A stretch of 64,000 nt of DNA from Branchiostoma lanceolatum. Taxonomy: Eukaryota > Chordata > Leptocardii > Amphioxiformes > Branchiostomatidae. The DNA is taken from positions 18,316,734 to 18,380,733 of the forward strand of contig NC_089738.1 in assembly GCF_035083965.1 (NCBI RefSeq), read 5' to 3'. Below the pieces are notes generated by a model. The model was not told the origin of the DNA. It saw only the letters and a program-made list of their open reading frames with translations, and did not search any database. Every line of letters starts with the position of its first letter. The stretch's first letter is position 1. This document shows positions 48,901-60,944 of the stretch, piece by piece. The translations under genes were made by a program, and so were the position numbers.

Positions 48901-51900
48901 TTCCGGATCACCGGATCCCTTGTCTGGATACGTCAGGATCTGGGGTCATTTCGTGCTGGGACCAGTACTAGTACAAAGCAGTGGGTTATATATTGCCTCG
49001 ATATTCATCTGCCTGTAGTGAGCTTTAATTGTACGTTCAAGGAAATATGACAAAATGTTCCAATCGATCTGTTTGATGAGTGCTCCATGGAGTCAATTTC
49101 CCCATATCAATGCAGCCTTTATGTTCAGCACCAAGAACAGTTTTGCCGAAGTGATAATGACGTGAAAATTGAGAATAATATCATTTATTTGTAGCCACAA
49201 ATCATTCAACCCAAACAAGGGAATAATATTATGAGCATGGGCGACAAGAAACTAGAATCACGAGGTCCTAACTCGAAAGCAATGATACTTAATTATGGAC
49301 TATATGGTTGGTGTAGCATAAATGAATATACATTCAAAATGTTGAACATTCAATTGAAGCTTAGCCGTCACTATACAAGTAGCCTATCTGTGAGTTCAGA
49401 AGTATAAAATAGGTAAAATTACTCTAATGATGACTATTATGACGTTGAAAAGTAGCCTTTATCACACTGGAATGGAGTACATTTTATTTCCAGTTTGTAA
49501 TATGCGGTGAAAGAGCCGTTTAACTGTTTAAAGAAGAAACCGTGAGCTACCATAACTTTCTCACATTCACAGACGAACAGAACTTCTTACATCATAGAAT
49601 CCATTATAATCGATTATAGAAACAGAGCGGCTTTCCGTCTTCCTCTGCTTTCACAAAGAAACCCCACCTTGTCTAGACATAGCCAACACTAGCATTTGAA
49701 TGAGTCTCTTTGTACATTAATGTCAATAACATTCCTGTCACGTGTATGTTCCCTACAAGTCTACGTACATGCAATCAGCCTTTGGGCACAAACGTGCCTA
49801 AGAAATCCTTTCCTTTTATTAACTTCCCTCCCATCTCAACTCCCTGTACGTGTAGTTCATCCAGACACAGTTTCTACACAGCGGGGACAGGCAAAGTTGA
49901 TGATGTTAACTCCGCCCCTACCCAACAACCGTGCACGTACGCATTATCCCCCCTCCCACACACGCGCTCTCTGCGACCTAGAATTCAACAGAGCGCTCAG
50001 TGAGTTCCAAAGATCAGAAACGAATTGTTTGACACTTTTTGTGTGTGTGTGTTTTTTTTTTCTTTTCAATCTTACCTTTACACTTGATGTTTCAATTATG
50101 GTCAATGGATATACAAATCAGATTACGGTCGCAGCGAGAGCGCAGCGAGAGCGCCGTCTAGTTGAATGGGGGCTTTACACACGCCCTGGTCACGGTGCGC
50201 ACTGAGTACACGCGGGGCTGCCATCGGCATTCTGAAGGGCTCTGATGCGTCCCGGCAATCTATAGTAATCATTGAGCCGTGAACAGATCGCACCCTTTGC
50301 GCTCAAACGCAAATGTGATTGTCACTGCGTCGGCATGGCAGAGGCCCGAGAAACGTGCTTTGCGATGTGAATGATGCCGCCTTTTGTTGCAATTATAACT
50401 TCGTCTAAGCAACATTAGATGTAGACATACCAGCTGAGATTAAACTTTTACATAGCTGATCATAACGGAATGGCTCGTCTATCTAAATAGCCTGGCCTTA
50501 TTGTATTAGATTATTGGCACGGAATGGCAGATTCCCGGGAAATGCGCTGTGTGATGTGAATAATAGCTGTGGGCAGAATGACGCCGCCTTTGGTTGCAAT
50601 TATAACTTCGTCGAAGCAACATTAGATGAAGACATGACAGTCTTCTTTCTCTGAAATATAACTTGGAACATAGCTGATCAAACACATCGCTAGCTGGTCA
50701 ATCTGAATAGCCTGGCTTTATCGTATAAAATCATTGGACATAGCTGATAACAAAGGAATCCCTAGTCTATGTGAATCACATGGCTTTATCGTATAAAATA
50801 ATTAGCACTTTATCGGGATGGCAGATTGATGACAGTGATGTGAATAATATCGATAGCCATGGCCAGAATGATGCCGCCTTCTACATGTATCTGAGGAGCC
50901 TGTCAGTATCGTATAATCTAATTGACAGTTCATCGGAATGGTAGGTTCAGAGAAATAACGTGCTGTGTACTCTGAATTACACCAGTAGTCGCGAGAATGA
51001 TGCCGCCTTTGGTTGCAATTATCTGAGCAACATTAAATATAGACATGTGAGTTTTCTTTCTCTGAAATCTAACTTGGGACATGGCTGATCAAACTCATCG
51101 CTAGCTGGTCAATCAGAATAGGCTGGATTTATCGTATAGAATAATTGGCACTTTATCGGGATGTCAGATTGATGACAGCGATGTGAAAGATATCGATAGC
51201 TGTGGTCAGAATGATGCCGCATTTGGTTCCAATTATAACGGGGCCTGAGAAACGGGGCCGTATAAAATAATTGGACATAGCTGATAACAACGGAATCCCT
51301 AGTCCATGTGAATCACATGGCTTTATCGTATAAAATAATTAGCACTTTATCGTGATGGCAGATTGATTACTCTCCAAACAGAGCATGGGTTTCGGCTGGT
51401 TTTTGACGTGTTTTTAGGCGTTTTTGTCGGGCTTTCTACTTTGTCATCTTTTTTTTTGTCTCGCCAACCCAAGACAATTGGGTTGGCGATGTGAATGATA
51501 TCGATAGCTGTGACCAGAATGATATCACCTTTGGCTCCAACCATAACGGTGCCTTCTTCCAACGAAACCTAACCTGGGATATAGCTGAATATAGCGGAAT
51601 CATACGTCCATACTAACTTGGTAGTCTCGCCTTATCGTAAACCATAATTGGCACTGTGCTGTGTGCTTTGGATGGTAGCCATGGCCAGAATGATGCCGCC
51701 TTTGGTTCTACTTATAACGGTGTCTCAGACACATTGCATGTAGACTGGCGACTCTTCTTTCTACGAAATCTAACCTGGGACGTAGCTGAATATAGCGGAA
51801 TCATCCGTCCATACTATCTTGGTAGCCTGCTATGGCATTATCGCGCACAACAATTAGCACTTCATAGGAATAGAGGCAGGAGAAACGCTCTGTGTGATCT

Positions 51901-54882
51901 GAATGTGGTGTGAATAATAGCTATGGCCAGAATGATGCCGCCGTTAGCTCCACTTATAACGGTGTTTGAGACACATTGCATGCGGAGTCTTCTTTCTTTG
52001 AAATGTAGCCTGGGATATAGCTGCATATAGCTGAATCATGACCATCCGTCCATTCTATCTGAGTAGTCTGGTGTTATCGTATACAATAATTTGCACTTTA
52101 TTTGAATGGCAGGTCTCGAGAAACGTTCTGTGTGATGGGAATAATAGCTGTGGCCAGAATGATGCCGTCTTTGGTTCCAATTATAACGTTGTCTGAGACA
52201 CATGTAGACCTGCATGTAGACCTGCGAGTCTTCTTTCTACGAAATCTAACCTGGGACGTAGCTGAATATAGCGGAATCAAACGTCCATTCTATCTGAGTA
52301 GCCTGGCTTTGTCTTATACAATAATTGGCACTTTATTGGGATGGCAGGCCCGGAGAAACGCTCTGTGTGATCTTAATTTTACTTTTGGTGGGATGGCGTC
52401 TTTCAGTTCAATTTCAAACATGTCTAGGACACACATTTGGGCGATGTATTTTATTTTTCTCATATATAAATTGAAACCTAGATGAATACAACGGAATCGG
52501 TCATGATATCTTCGAGACAATTTGGCTCAAATGAATGCTTTGAAGGTAGAAGATATTTTAGGAAGACGTGATAGGTATTGAAATATAATATTATTAATTC
52601 AAGTTTGGAGTGCTTGATATAGTCGGTACATTCTTTGAATGCTATGGCACAATATGTGTTAACAAGATGGTTTACAAGATAATTCTGTACCAACAAGATA
52701 AGTTTGTGCCAACACATAATTCAAATATCTAATATATTTTTTTCATATTCGTCATTACTCAATATCACATTATTCCTTCCATAGTCTTATTTGGGTTGCA
52801 TGAGAGCCCCTTAGAAATAAATTCTTCACAAGCGAAGGACGAAAAGTACTCCTCTATCGGACTTTTTAAAAGTTCTTTCAGCACCATATACATCACATAC
52901 ATCACACATAAGTATGCTACATGTTGAGAGAATGTGAATGCCTTATCTAAATTCGTCACGAACATTCCTTGAAGGTTACCGAGCTAGACGTTATTCGTGT
53001 TTGGACAGGCTAAAGCTCTTTCTCTTGGCTGAGGAGCTTCCCCTCATGATTCTCCATCTTTCTCCCCACTTGAATATGCGACATGTTGAGAGAATGTGTA
53101 TGCCTAAACTAAATTCTGCAAGAACATTCCCTGAAGGGTACCTAGCTAGACGTTATTCGTGTTTGGACAGGCTAAAGCTCTTTCTCTTAGCTGAGGAGCT
53201 TCCCCTCATGATTCCCTATCTTTCTCCGGGGATTAAAAGGGCCGCCAAAGCTGGTCTATCAGCTCTGCTCGCTCCGTGTAGGGCATTCTAAGCCCGCCCA
53301 TCTATCTAGACGGTAAGTGCGTGCTTGGGGTAAATTACTGACGTGGAAAGAACCAATAACCTAGTCGGGGAGAACCAGCGGAGCCATCACACATTTCATC
53401 AACAGGGAGATATATACCGACGCTCTCTTGGAGCTAATTAGTTAAGGACATTGTCAAGAATCTGCCTTTTTGGTGGAAGGTTTTTTTTGGCATTCGTAGT
53501 TTTATTATAATGAAATTTAGGGACTCATCACATTTTAGGGCAGGATTCTTTTCGGCCCACGTGAAATACGGATACCGAGATGGCAACGTCTTAGAGCCGA
53601 GGTTATTTAATGACGTTGTACAGAAAGTGCCTATTTGGTAGATGGATGTCTTCGCCAGTACATAATTCCAAGGCTATTGTGCTATACAAAATAGTTTATG
53701 ACGTTATTCATTTGTTATCCAGCAAACAATTCAAACAGGGCAGCATATTTGGTATTCAGGTAACGTTGTCACGGCAGGAAGGCCATTGAAAGACATGCAT
53801 TTGAATGAGACTACCTTTTCGGGGAGTTAATATCTTCACCTTTTCTGGGCTTAAAGATCCATTGTACCCCGTAAAACAGTTTATGACATCATTCATTTCT
53901 TTTCTAACGAGAAATTTCACAGAACGACGCGCTTGACCTTCAGTACTTCGTGACCTGTCTTTAGCCAACCTTGTGGATTAGACGTCAATGACCGAGGTGC
54001 TTACTGAATCGATCCGATGTCTTTGTCTGTTCCTATTCTAATGAACTAGTGTGCCATTTACTAATGCAGTTTGTAACATCAGTCATTAATTTCCAAACGA
54101 TAAGTCAAATGGGTGACTTCTCTTCGATCAAATTTGATAGTGAGATGATTAACTAGTTCGTTGGATCGACATAATACCTCTGTACTTGCCTAATTTTTTA
54201 AGAACTATTGTGTCCCTTAATGCGGTTTGTGACATGAGTCATTTCTTCCCCAACGACAAATCAAACAGGTTACTTCTCTTTGATCAACCTTGTCGTTTAG
54301 TAGACGATAAGTAGTTGGTATGTTGCCCATGTTCTTGTTGATCTCAAGGGTCAACTGTGCCCCGATGTACAGTTTGTGACATAATTCGTTTGTTTCCCGA
54401 CCGCAGATTTCTCATCTCCAGTCAACCTTGACTCTGTGGTTTAGTAGGCGATGTTCAAGCAATCGGTATGATGCCACTGTTTCCGCTGATCTCAAGGGTC
54501 AGCTGTGACCTAATGGACAGTTTGTGACATCATTCGATTGTTTCCCGACCACAAATTTCTCATCTCCAGTCAACCTTGACCTTGCGGTTTAGTAGGCGAT
54601 GATGAAGGTGATTCAGAGATCGATAAAATCGATTCTAATCCCAGCTAGGCAGGGGAACCCGACCGTAAAGGTCACACTGCCCGTGAAGCTGTACCTAGAT
54701 CCGTCACTGGTGACTTTTTTATGACTTTATTCATAAAACAAGTTGCCAGGGTACCCAATCATTTCCAGGTCTCACTAAGATCTACCCACCTACCAAATGT
54801 GAAGACAATCCATCCAGGCATTCTCGAGTTATCGCGTTGACAGACAGACAGACAGACACATACACATACACACAGACAGACA

Positions 54883-54923
<41 letters not shown>

Positions 54924-57900
54924 ACGTTGTACAAAAACATTACCTTCTCGGCGAAAGTAATGGATACAATGCCTGAAGCAGGAACACAGTGCAAAATCTT
55001 ACAGCTGAGCCAAAAAAGGAGCCTGTGTGTTCCCTTCTTACCAATGCTGAGAAACACGGTACATTCAGATTTGAGGTTTCTGTATATAAGTCAGTAGATG
55101 TATGATTTTTATTATTCATATTTTACACCAGTATACAAACTAACATTTTTGCATATGCTATCGGTGATCAATTAATACATAGGTATCAGAAAAATTGTAG
55201 GAATGATAAGCTGAAAGTCCAGGTAGAATTACTTTAGACTTCATTTCAATATTACATCTAAAGCACGTATATATCGACTATGTTGGATTACTAGAGTTAT
55301 GAATGTTTAATGACTGAGTTCCGCCGGCGACCCATTTTCATTGATATTTCGTGCATGTAACGTCTCTATTCTAGATTTCATATTAAATACCCACAGTCTG
55401 CTGGGTAATTTGGTCGAGCTGTGGACAGAATTTCAATGTGCAGCGGTCAACAAATGTAGCATTTTTCGAACTTTAAGTATCAAAGATGTATCAAAGATCT
55501 CTGAAGGACATAGATACATGTGGAGCCATAATGACTGCAGACTGGAAAGGCTCAACATAAACTTGTAAGCAAGTATCATGGTTGACAATACTTAAAGATA
55601 TTCAAGGTCCTAACTGAAAAATTTCTCAATTATTAATCACTGGTTATATAGGCAACTATTCAACATATAAACCGGAAAACCGGACTCGAAAGAAGACTAG
55701 TAATACATTCAAGGTTTTTTTTCCACCCAGAGACCAATAGACACACACACAAACAAACAAACAAACATACAAGCAACACCGCCTACACCTTGTTCAGGTG
55801 CTAAGGATTATAGATCTAATAGCAATCAATAATTCTCCCTTCTAATTTGCATGTCGAGAAGTAAGAAATGAATGATTGTCTTTGACGGCCCACTAGGTAC
55901 CCAATTACACGCTTGTGTGGACTGCAGATGTTGAGGAAACGGTCTTTGATATGCTGAAGCTAACGAGTACGCATGGAAATAATAAAAAAGTTCGAAAGAA
56001 ATTGTTTTAAAATGTTTCTGCACTGATTTTTGTTTTATTGATTTATGGATTTTGTTTCTGTATGTATTCCTATGTTTCATCATTATTTTATTTTATTACA
56101 TGTATTTATTATCTGTACCTCTATGGGCATTCTTGGAAGTCGGCCTTTGTTTGGCTGAAGAGACTACCCATACGTTTTAAGATGAATAAATAAATAAATA
56201 CAAAAAATAGATAGATTATGTATCTATACTGCAAACGTCATCATTTTAGATACATGTAATCCTCGTATCCTGTTAAATTCCAATGTTCTTTGAGTGAATA
56301 CCATCGAGATATGAAAGATAATTCATAATTTAAGGCTTATAATCTATTTCCTCTACCTGGGTGTAATGTCTGTCATTAATGGTGGATCATGCCCAACGTA
56401 CCATGTCATTTCGAAAAGTTCGAAACAATTGTTTCAAAATGATTCTGCACTGATTGAGAATTTACACTGTAAACGTCATCGGTTTAGATACGTGCAATCC
56501 TCGTATCAAGTCAGAATACCTTGTTCCTTGAGTGAATACCGTTGAAATATGAAAGCTAATTCGTCATTTTAGGCTTATCATCTATTTTCCCTGCCTGGGC
56601 GTAATGTCTGTCGTTAATGTGTGGATCATGCCCAACGTACCGTGTCATTTCCAAAAGTTCGAAAAAATTGGGTCACAATGTTTCTGCACTGATTGAGTAT
56701 TCACACTGTAAACGCCACCATTTTAGATACATGCAATCCTCGTATCATGTCATATTCCCTTGTTCCTTGAGTGAATACCGTTGAAATATGAAAGCTAATT
56801 CGTCATTTTAGGCTTATCATCTATTTCCCTGCCTGGGCGTAATGTCTGACATTAATGTGTGGATTATGCCCAACGTACCGTGTCATTTCCCCGAGTATTC
56901 ATTGATATCTTGGCGCCAGTTTCTCCTTACATAAGCACCACCCTTCGTCATTTTGATTGGGGTTTTAGTTATGTGTCGTACAGAAATGGAATAAGCTATC
57001 AGTTTGTATTAAGGCGTTCTCACTTTAAAATGCGTTTTTATGCAATTAAAAAACTACCATACCAACTAGTATTTATTGATATCTTGGCGCCATTTTCTCC
57101 TTCCATAAGTGCCACCCTTCGTCATTTTGATTGGGGTTTTAGTTATGTGTCGTAAAGAAACGGAATAAGCTATCAGTTTGTATTAAGGCGTTCTCACTTT
57201 AAAATGAGTTTTGAGATAAATGCAATTATCTGTCAGCTTTTGGATGGTTAGATTACAAAGGTATGTTAGCTTCAGTTTCATATTGGTTCAATGCCTTTAG
57301 TATGGCTGTCATATATGTATGATACGTTTCTTTCGGTACGACACAAAGCTATCAGTTTGTATTAAGGCGTTCTCGGTTTAAAATGAGTTTTTGGCGACGC
57401 CTCAGGGGCGAGCCAAATTTTTACTATATTGTGTGCAGATTGCAAGAATTCTAGGAATTGTACAGGAATGTGAAAGTCCATGGGACGATAACTCAAGAAT
57501 GCCTGGATGTATTGTCTTCATATTTTGTAGGTGGGTAGGTCTGTGGGAGACCTTGTAATGATTGGATTTTGGGCCCTCTAGCGACTTTCTATGGTACTGC
57601 AGGGGAACTTTCACTTTTCAAATCTCGTCTTCTGAACATGCTATAGTCATGATTTTTAAGTGGTGGATAGCTCTTTGTAAGGAAAATATGTTCTGTAGAT
57701 TTGGACCCCCTAGTGGCTTTTTTTGGAACTGCAGGAGCTGATTTTGACTCAAACTTTGAAAGAGAATAACGCAAGAAGGGTATGACGGATCATCATAATT
57801 TTTGGTGTGTAGATAGCTTAAGTGATGATTTACATAATCATATGCCAATTATGCAAATCAATATCCGATTTGCATAATTAATGAGGACGGTTAATGAATC

Positions 57901-59946
57901 AGCTGCATTCTATTATAGGACTCTCAAACACATGACATATGTAACTGAGAAAGAGATAAATATCGATAGATATCAATTATGCAAATTGATACTTAATTTG
58001 CATAATTAATGACAAAATACTATAAATCCATAGTGGTAAATGATGGGGATTTCATTTTCGCACCATTTGGAAGTTAAGTAAATGTGGCCACTATTAGACA
58101 CAAATCTTGCATAGAGGGCCTCATTTACATGATTTATGAGGAAATGGTACGATATCTTTTTTTGTGAAAACAAGATTTTCATACATTTGACAACTTGTGT
58201 TATTTTGGTAGAGAAGGTGATCGACTGATATAATTTGTGCCGAAATTATGCGAGGTCCTTATTTGCATGTAGGCTAAAAACGAAAACGTTAACAGAGACC
58301 ACCGTCGCCATGGCAACATCTTTTTATGTTGCCAATCTTGTTAGATATATATGCAATTATCAGCCAGCTTTTGGATTTTTGTATTACAAAGGTATGTTAG
58401 CTTTAGTTTCATATTGGTTTAATACCTTTTATTTGGCTGTCATATATGATATGATACGTTAGATGAGTGCTGTGGCCATCAAATCACCACAGAATATCTG
58501 TTTATGTTAGGTATAGAACAATTACTGAATGTCTACCTTCGAGACGTGGAAATCATTAAAAAAGATAAAAATCATAAACTATTTCACAGTTGAATTATCA
58601 TTAGTGGTTTAAACTACTATGAGATTTTTTACAGTGTTAAGATGCGTACATTTGATTTTTGATTTGATTTTATTAGAATTGCAACGGTACAATACACGTG
58701 GGACGCAGGCAGTTATTGCTGGAGTCGTGACCCACACATGATACACTCGTTTTACACCTAGGTGGGGTATGGAAAGTCGTGTAAAGGGCCTTTCCAAAGG
58801 GCACAACATCGGTGGCGTCAGGGGATTCGAACCCGGGATCACTGGGTTCTGGGCCGAAAACCCTGCCGTTACGCCACACAACTCCATATGAACACAGGGA
58901 GTGTAACAGACAATGATATATGATACGGCTTCACCTCTGCCAAAGGATGCAGAAAAAGGCTGTCAGATCTGTCCTCACGGAACCTCTTCATCAAGATTTG
59001 TCCGCTTTTACTGAATATTTCATACACTACCTGCACATGATTGATGTTCTGAGGATCACGTTTCGCCATGAGACTCCCGCGACTATCAGATCTACACGGA
59101 CGTTTGAACAGCTCAACATTACGTACATCCTCAAACACTTTAGGCACGGATGAAAAAGGGCATCATTTTTCTTTTGCTGAAGTATTCTTAGACTAGTAGC
59201 AACGGCAATGGCGGCTGTGCCACTGAACAAGGATAGTGGATACTACTTAAAACGTCTGACCGTTTCTTTGAGTAACTGTTACCTTGCGAATCTTATTACC
59301 TTGTTACCTGATTTCCCTCTGTTGTAATAAACAATTGAAATAATATATGAAATGATGATACAAGATGTCTGTCATGCTTCACTGTTTGAAGGTGTTTGAG
59401 TGGAAAATATAACATTAGCTTATAACTATAGAGCAATTGCAGGACTGTTTGAAGACTATGGTATTGACAACAGTTTCTATGTCTGTGTAAATATATAAGA
59501 CATTATATCAGACAAGTCTTACCTCCGCTACATCTGGTGTGCTGTCCGGAGTGCTGTCCGGAGTGCTGTCCGGAGTGCTGTCCGGAATGTTGTCCGGGGT
59601 GCTGTCCGGAATGCTGTCCGGAGTGCTGCCCGGAATGCTGTCCGGAATGCTGTCCGGAATGCTGCCCGGAATGCTGTCCGGAATGCTGTCCGGAATGCTG
59701 CCCGGAGTGCTGTCCGGAGTGCTGTCCGGAGTGCTGTCCGGAGTGCTGTCCGGAGTGCTGTCCGGAGTGCTGTCGTGACGGGCTGGTTTTAGGCTGCTGA
59801 TAGCCCGCGGGAGTGGCGCCCATGCGCTGCTGGTACGTGATGTTCTGCTGGTCGCTCTCCTGTTTCCTCTCGCGCGAGGAGTTCCCGCTGCCGCTGCGAC
59901 TCCCGTGGCCGCGCTGGCGGATGTTCGCCGCCACAGACCACGCCAT
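45937..59946 (-). CDS. Basic disordered protein with HSGQ tetrapeptide repeats, three exons
   Basis: Exon 1 is 59946-59523, exon 2 is 48116-48067 (50 bp), exon 3 is 46278-45937. Each border is GT-AG and the phases fit exactly (1, then 0), giving 271 residues. The start has a strong context (GCACCATGGCG). Residues 1-59 are Ser/Arg/Gln-rich, followed by 19 tetrapeptides (18 HSGQ, one HPGQ), then SRERVRRGGSPPTQPK from exon 2 and an Arg/Ser/Pro/Gln-rich tail ending KSYNTSV. There is no signal peptide, membrane segment or known domain, and I do not recognise the family. Differences among repeat units are nearly all synonymous (CAT/CAC, GGA/GGG, CAA/CAG), which supports translation. The 11.4-kb intron 1 is full of tandem arrays. 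Further small exons cannot be excluded. Confidence 0.65.
46421..47330. repeat. Three tandem copies of a roughly 310-bp repeat (intron 2)
   Basis: GCTTAAAGTCA(G/C)CATAACTG begins copies at about 46430, 46735 and 47057. Each continues with GATTGAAATGAT.TTTGGTATG and AAGGTCAAGGTCGATTTTGG. A distant relative of the same phrases lies at 57470-57800. A 13-bp-arm hairpin (TCTCCATGAAAAA) sits at 46349-46378. Confidence 0.8.
48160..48400. repeat. About 130-bp direct duplication
   Basis: CAAGTCTATGG(C/T)TGGAC, GGCAATTTGT and TTGGCAGACTGAA occur twice (from about 48198 and 48304). The frame GQFVVTWQTEKVDTT resembles the second copy but is broken between them. 48400-49690 shows no gene. Confidence 0.5.
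49938..50181. mobile_element. Foldback element, core family copy 5
   Basis: CGCGCTCTCTGCGACC at the left is mirrored by GGTCGCAGCGAGAGCGCAG at the right. The right end TTGAATGGGGGC matches the CCCCCATTC end of copy 4. Confidence 0.7.
50360..52400. repeat. Degenerate tandem array, about ten units of up to 250 bp
   Basis: The phrase AGAATGATGCCGCCTTTGG with variants recurs near 50370, 50580, 50870, 51000, 51212, 51517, 51690, 51933 and 52157. Each is followed by GAAATCTAACCTGGGA..TAGCTGA and TATCGTATA.AATAATTGGCA. Spacing varies because parts of units are missing. It lies in intron 1 of the minus-strand gene. Confidence 0.8.
52922..53240 (+). repeat. 162-bp in-frame tandem duplication
   Basis: Copies begin at 52922 and 53084 and are about 90% alike. 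An open frame (52938-53291, 117 codons) runs through both, each unit giving YSCLDRLKLFLLAEELPLMI. No homology recognised. Confidence 0.75.
53690..54640. repeat. Six-copy degenerate array, 146-190 bp spacing
   Basis: AGTTTGTGACATCATTCATT-type phrases begin units near 53697, 53877, 54067, 54225, 54371 and 54521. The last two are the most alike and end CAACCTTGAC...GGTTTAGTAGGCGATG. Confidence 0.8.
54845..54922 (+). repeat. (CA)n / (CAGA)n microsatellite
   Basis: GACAGACAGACAGACA, then uninterrupted CA. It follows a dispersed-repeat phrase (CCATCCAGGCATTCTCGAG) at about 54810. Confidence 0.9.
55985..56890. repeat. 239-bp tandem array, four units, first split by a LINE tail
   Basis: CAATCCTCGTATC recurs at about 56258, 56497 and 56735. 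AAAAGTTCGAAACAATTG-type phrases recur with the same period, including at 55990, where the unit is interrupted at about 56030 and resumes at about 56229. Confidence 0.8.
56030..56228 (+). mobile_element. LINE 3' fragment inserted in a satellite unit
   Basis: GGCTGAAGAGACTACCCATA, then TTTTAAGATGAATAAATAAA. This is a typical non-LTR retrotransposon 3' end with a short A-rich tail. Confidence 0.6.
56890..57400. repeat. 171-bp tandem repeat, two full copies and one partial
   Basis: TTCATTGATATCTTGGCGCC and TTTATTGATATCTTGGCGCC start copies at about 56898 and 57069. GCTATCAGTTTGTATTAAGG recurs again near 57347. The 57225-57330 flank recurs at 58345-58460. Confidence 0.8.
58652..58885 (-). mobile_element. 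tRNA-derived SINE with conserved-type body and A-rich tail
   Basis: The minus strand has A-box TGGCGTAACGG, B-box GGGTTCGAATCCC, body AAAGGCCCTTTACACGACTT and ACCTAGGTGTAAA, and tail AATAAAATCAAATCAAA. The body resembles a central SINE domain shared among many animals (possibly Nin-DC; from memory). Confidence 0.7.
59541..59774 (-). repeat. 12-bp minisatellite encoding the HSGQ repeats
   Basis: Unit GTGCTGTCCGGA on the plus strand. The Cys/Pro and Leu/Ser/Gly plus-strand frames are shadows of the coding repeat. Confidence 0.95.
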
Positions 59947-60139
59947 GGTGCGCGCTCAAACTGTCCTCTGCCCGGGTGAGAGAAAGCAATTTTCTGGAAA
60001 TCACCGCTTCCACGCGAGCATCACGCTCCTAGTGTTACTTCTAGATAGCAGGTCGCCTGCAGGCCAGCACGAATGCAATACAGAAGTAATTAGCCGCTAT
60101 CCGCACACAGCCACGACTCCCTATCGTCTGACGCCGTTA

Positions 60140-60235
60140 ACCTATTGGCAAGGAATATATAGAAGACGCGGCCGGACGAATATGATACGGAACGTGGCAC
60201 ACCTCCGTGACGTCATAGTGACGTATGACGTGCGT
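60140..60235 (-). promoter_or_regulatory. TATA and CRE-cluster promoter of the HSGQ-repeat gene
   Basis: On the minus strand a TATATATT element lies at 60154-60161, about 210 bp before the ATG. A perfect CRE, TGACGTCA, is at 60208-60215, with half-site relatives TGACGTAT (60219) and TGACGTGC (60226). The region is CpG-rich compared with its flanks. CREB/ATF control is inferred. Confidence 0.5.
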
Positions 60236-60944
60236 AGCTGGGATGGGAGCTCCGTGCCGTCGCAACGGACGTCGGCGTGGAGAGGCAACGTCACCGGAAG
60301 TCTTAAACAGATGAAAATTTATGAGATGGTAGCGTCGACGTTACACAATGTTTCGTAGGCCCATCTTTTTTCTTGGTACATTGCCAAGCAATCTAATTTT
60401 GATCTATAATCTATTATCTTTTAGCAACTTTAGGATTTCTGTAATTTTATACACGCGCTACTTTGAGTAACCTTTGGCTCTGGTGAAACGAATGAAAATG
60501 CCTCGTCTGAAAATTATATTTTTACTCAAATTTTTCGTCCAAAGAATGTACATTTGGTTATATGAGAGCATTACTCTTGTCGCTGTTCCTATCCCATGGT
60601 ATAGTTTTGATTTGTAATTAAGGGCAGCTGCCGTACTGGTCGACTGATAATGAGTCAGTCTCAGATATTATCGTCTTAATTGTCTTGATTGTTCTAATTG
60701 CGTGACTATAATAACATATTCAAGTTCAAATATACCTGGCAAAGTCAGGGGTTAACCATACAACATGGCGGACAATAATTACGTCATGGTCACGTGAGTG
60801 GCAACACCTTATTGCATATCTGTTACATTTTGATTATGCACGATGTATTATTTCATCTCATAGTATTTGGCTCCAGTTTTACAAAGCATGTGCTGTACGT
60901 AGATGGAACTAACTACTAGACAGTGATGCCAAACATAGTTACTA

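Noticed and set aside
49696-50205. 169-codon plus-strand frame
   Set aside because: It runs into the foldback element 49938-50181 and has no recognisable protein features.
26040-58885. Functional tRNA genes at 26040-26145, 35880-36070 and 58652-58885
   Set aside because: The A and B boxes are present, but acceptor and anticodon stems are imperfect and non-tRNA bodies follow, so these are SINEs.
59537-59800. Plus-strand Cys-Pro-Glu-Cys and Leu-Ser-Gly repeat frames
   Set aside because: Shadows of the minus-strand HSGQ coding repeat, whose variation is synonymous only in the minus-strand frame.
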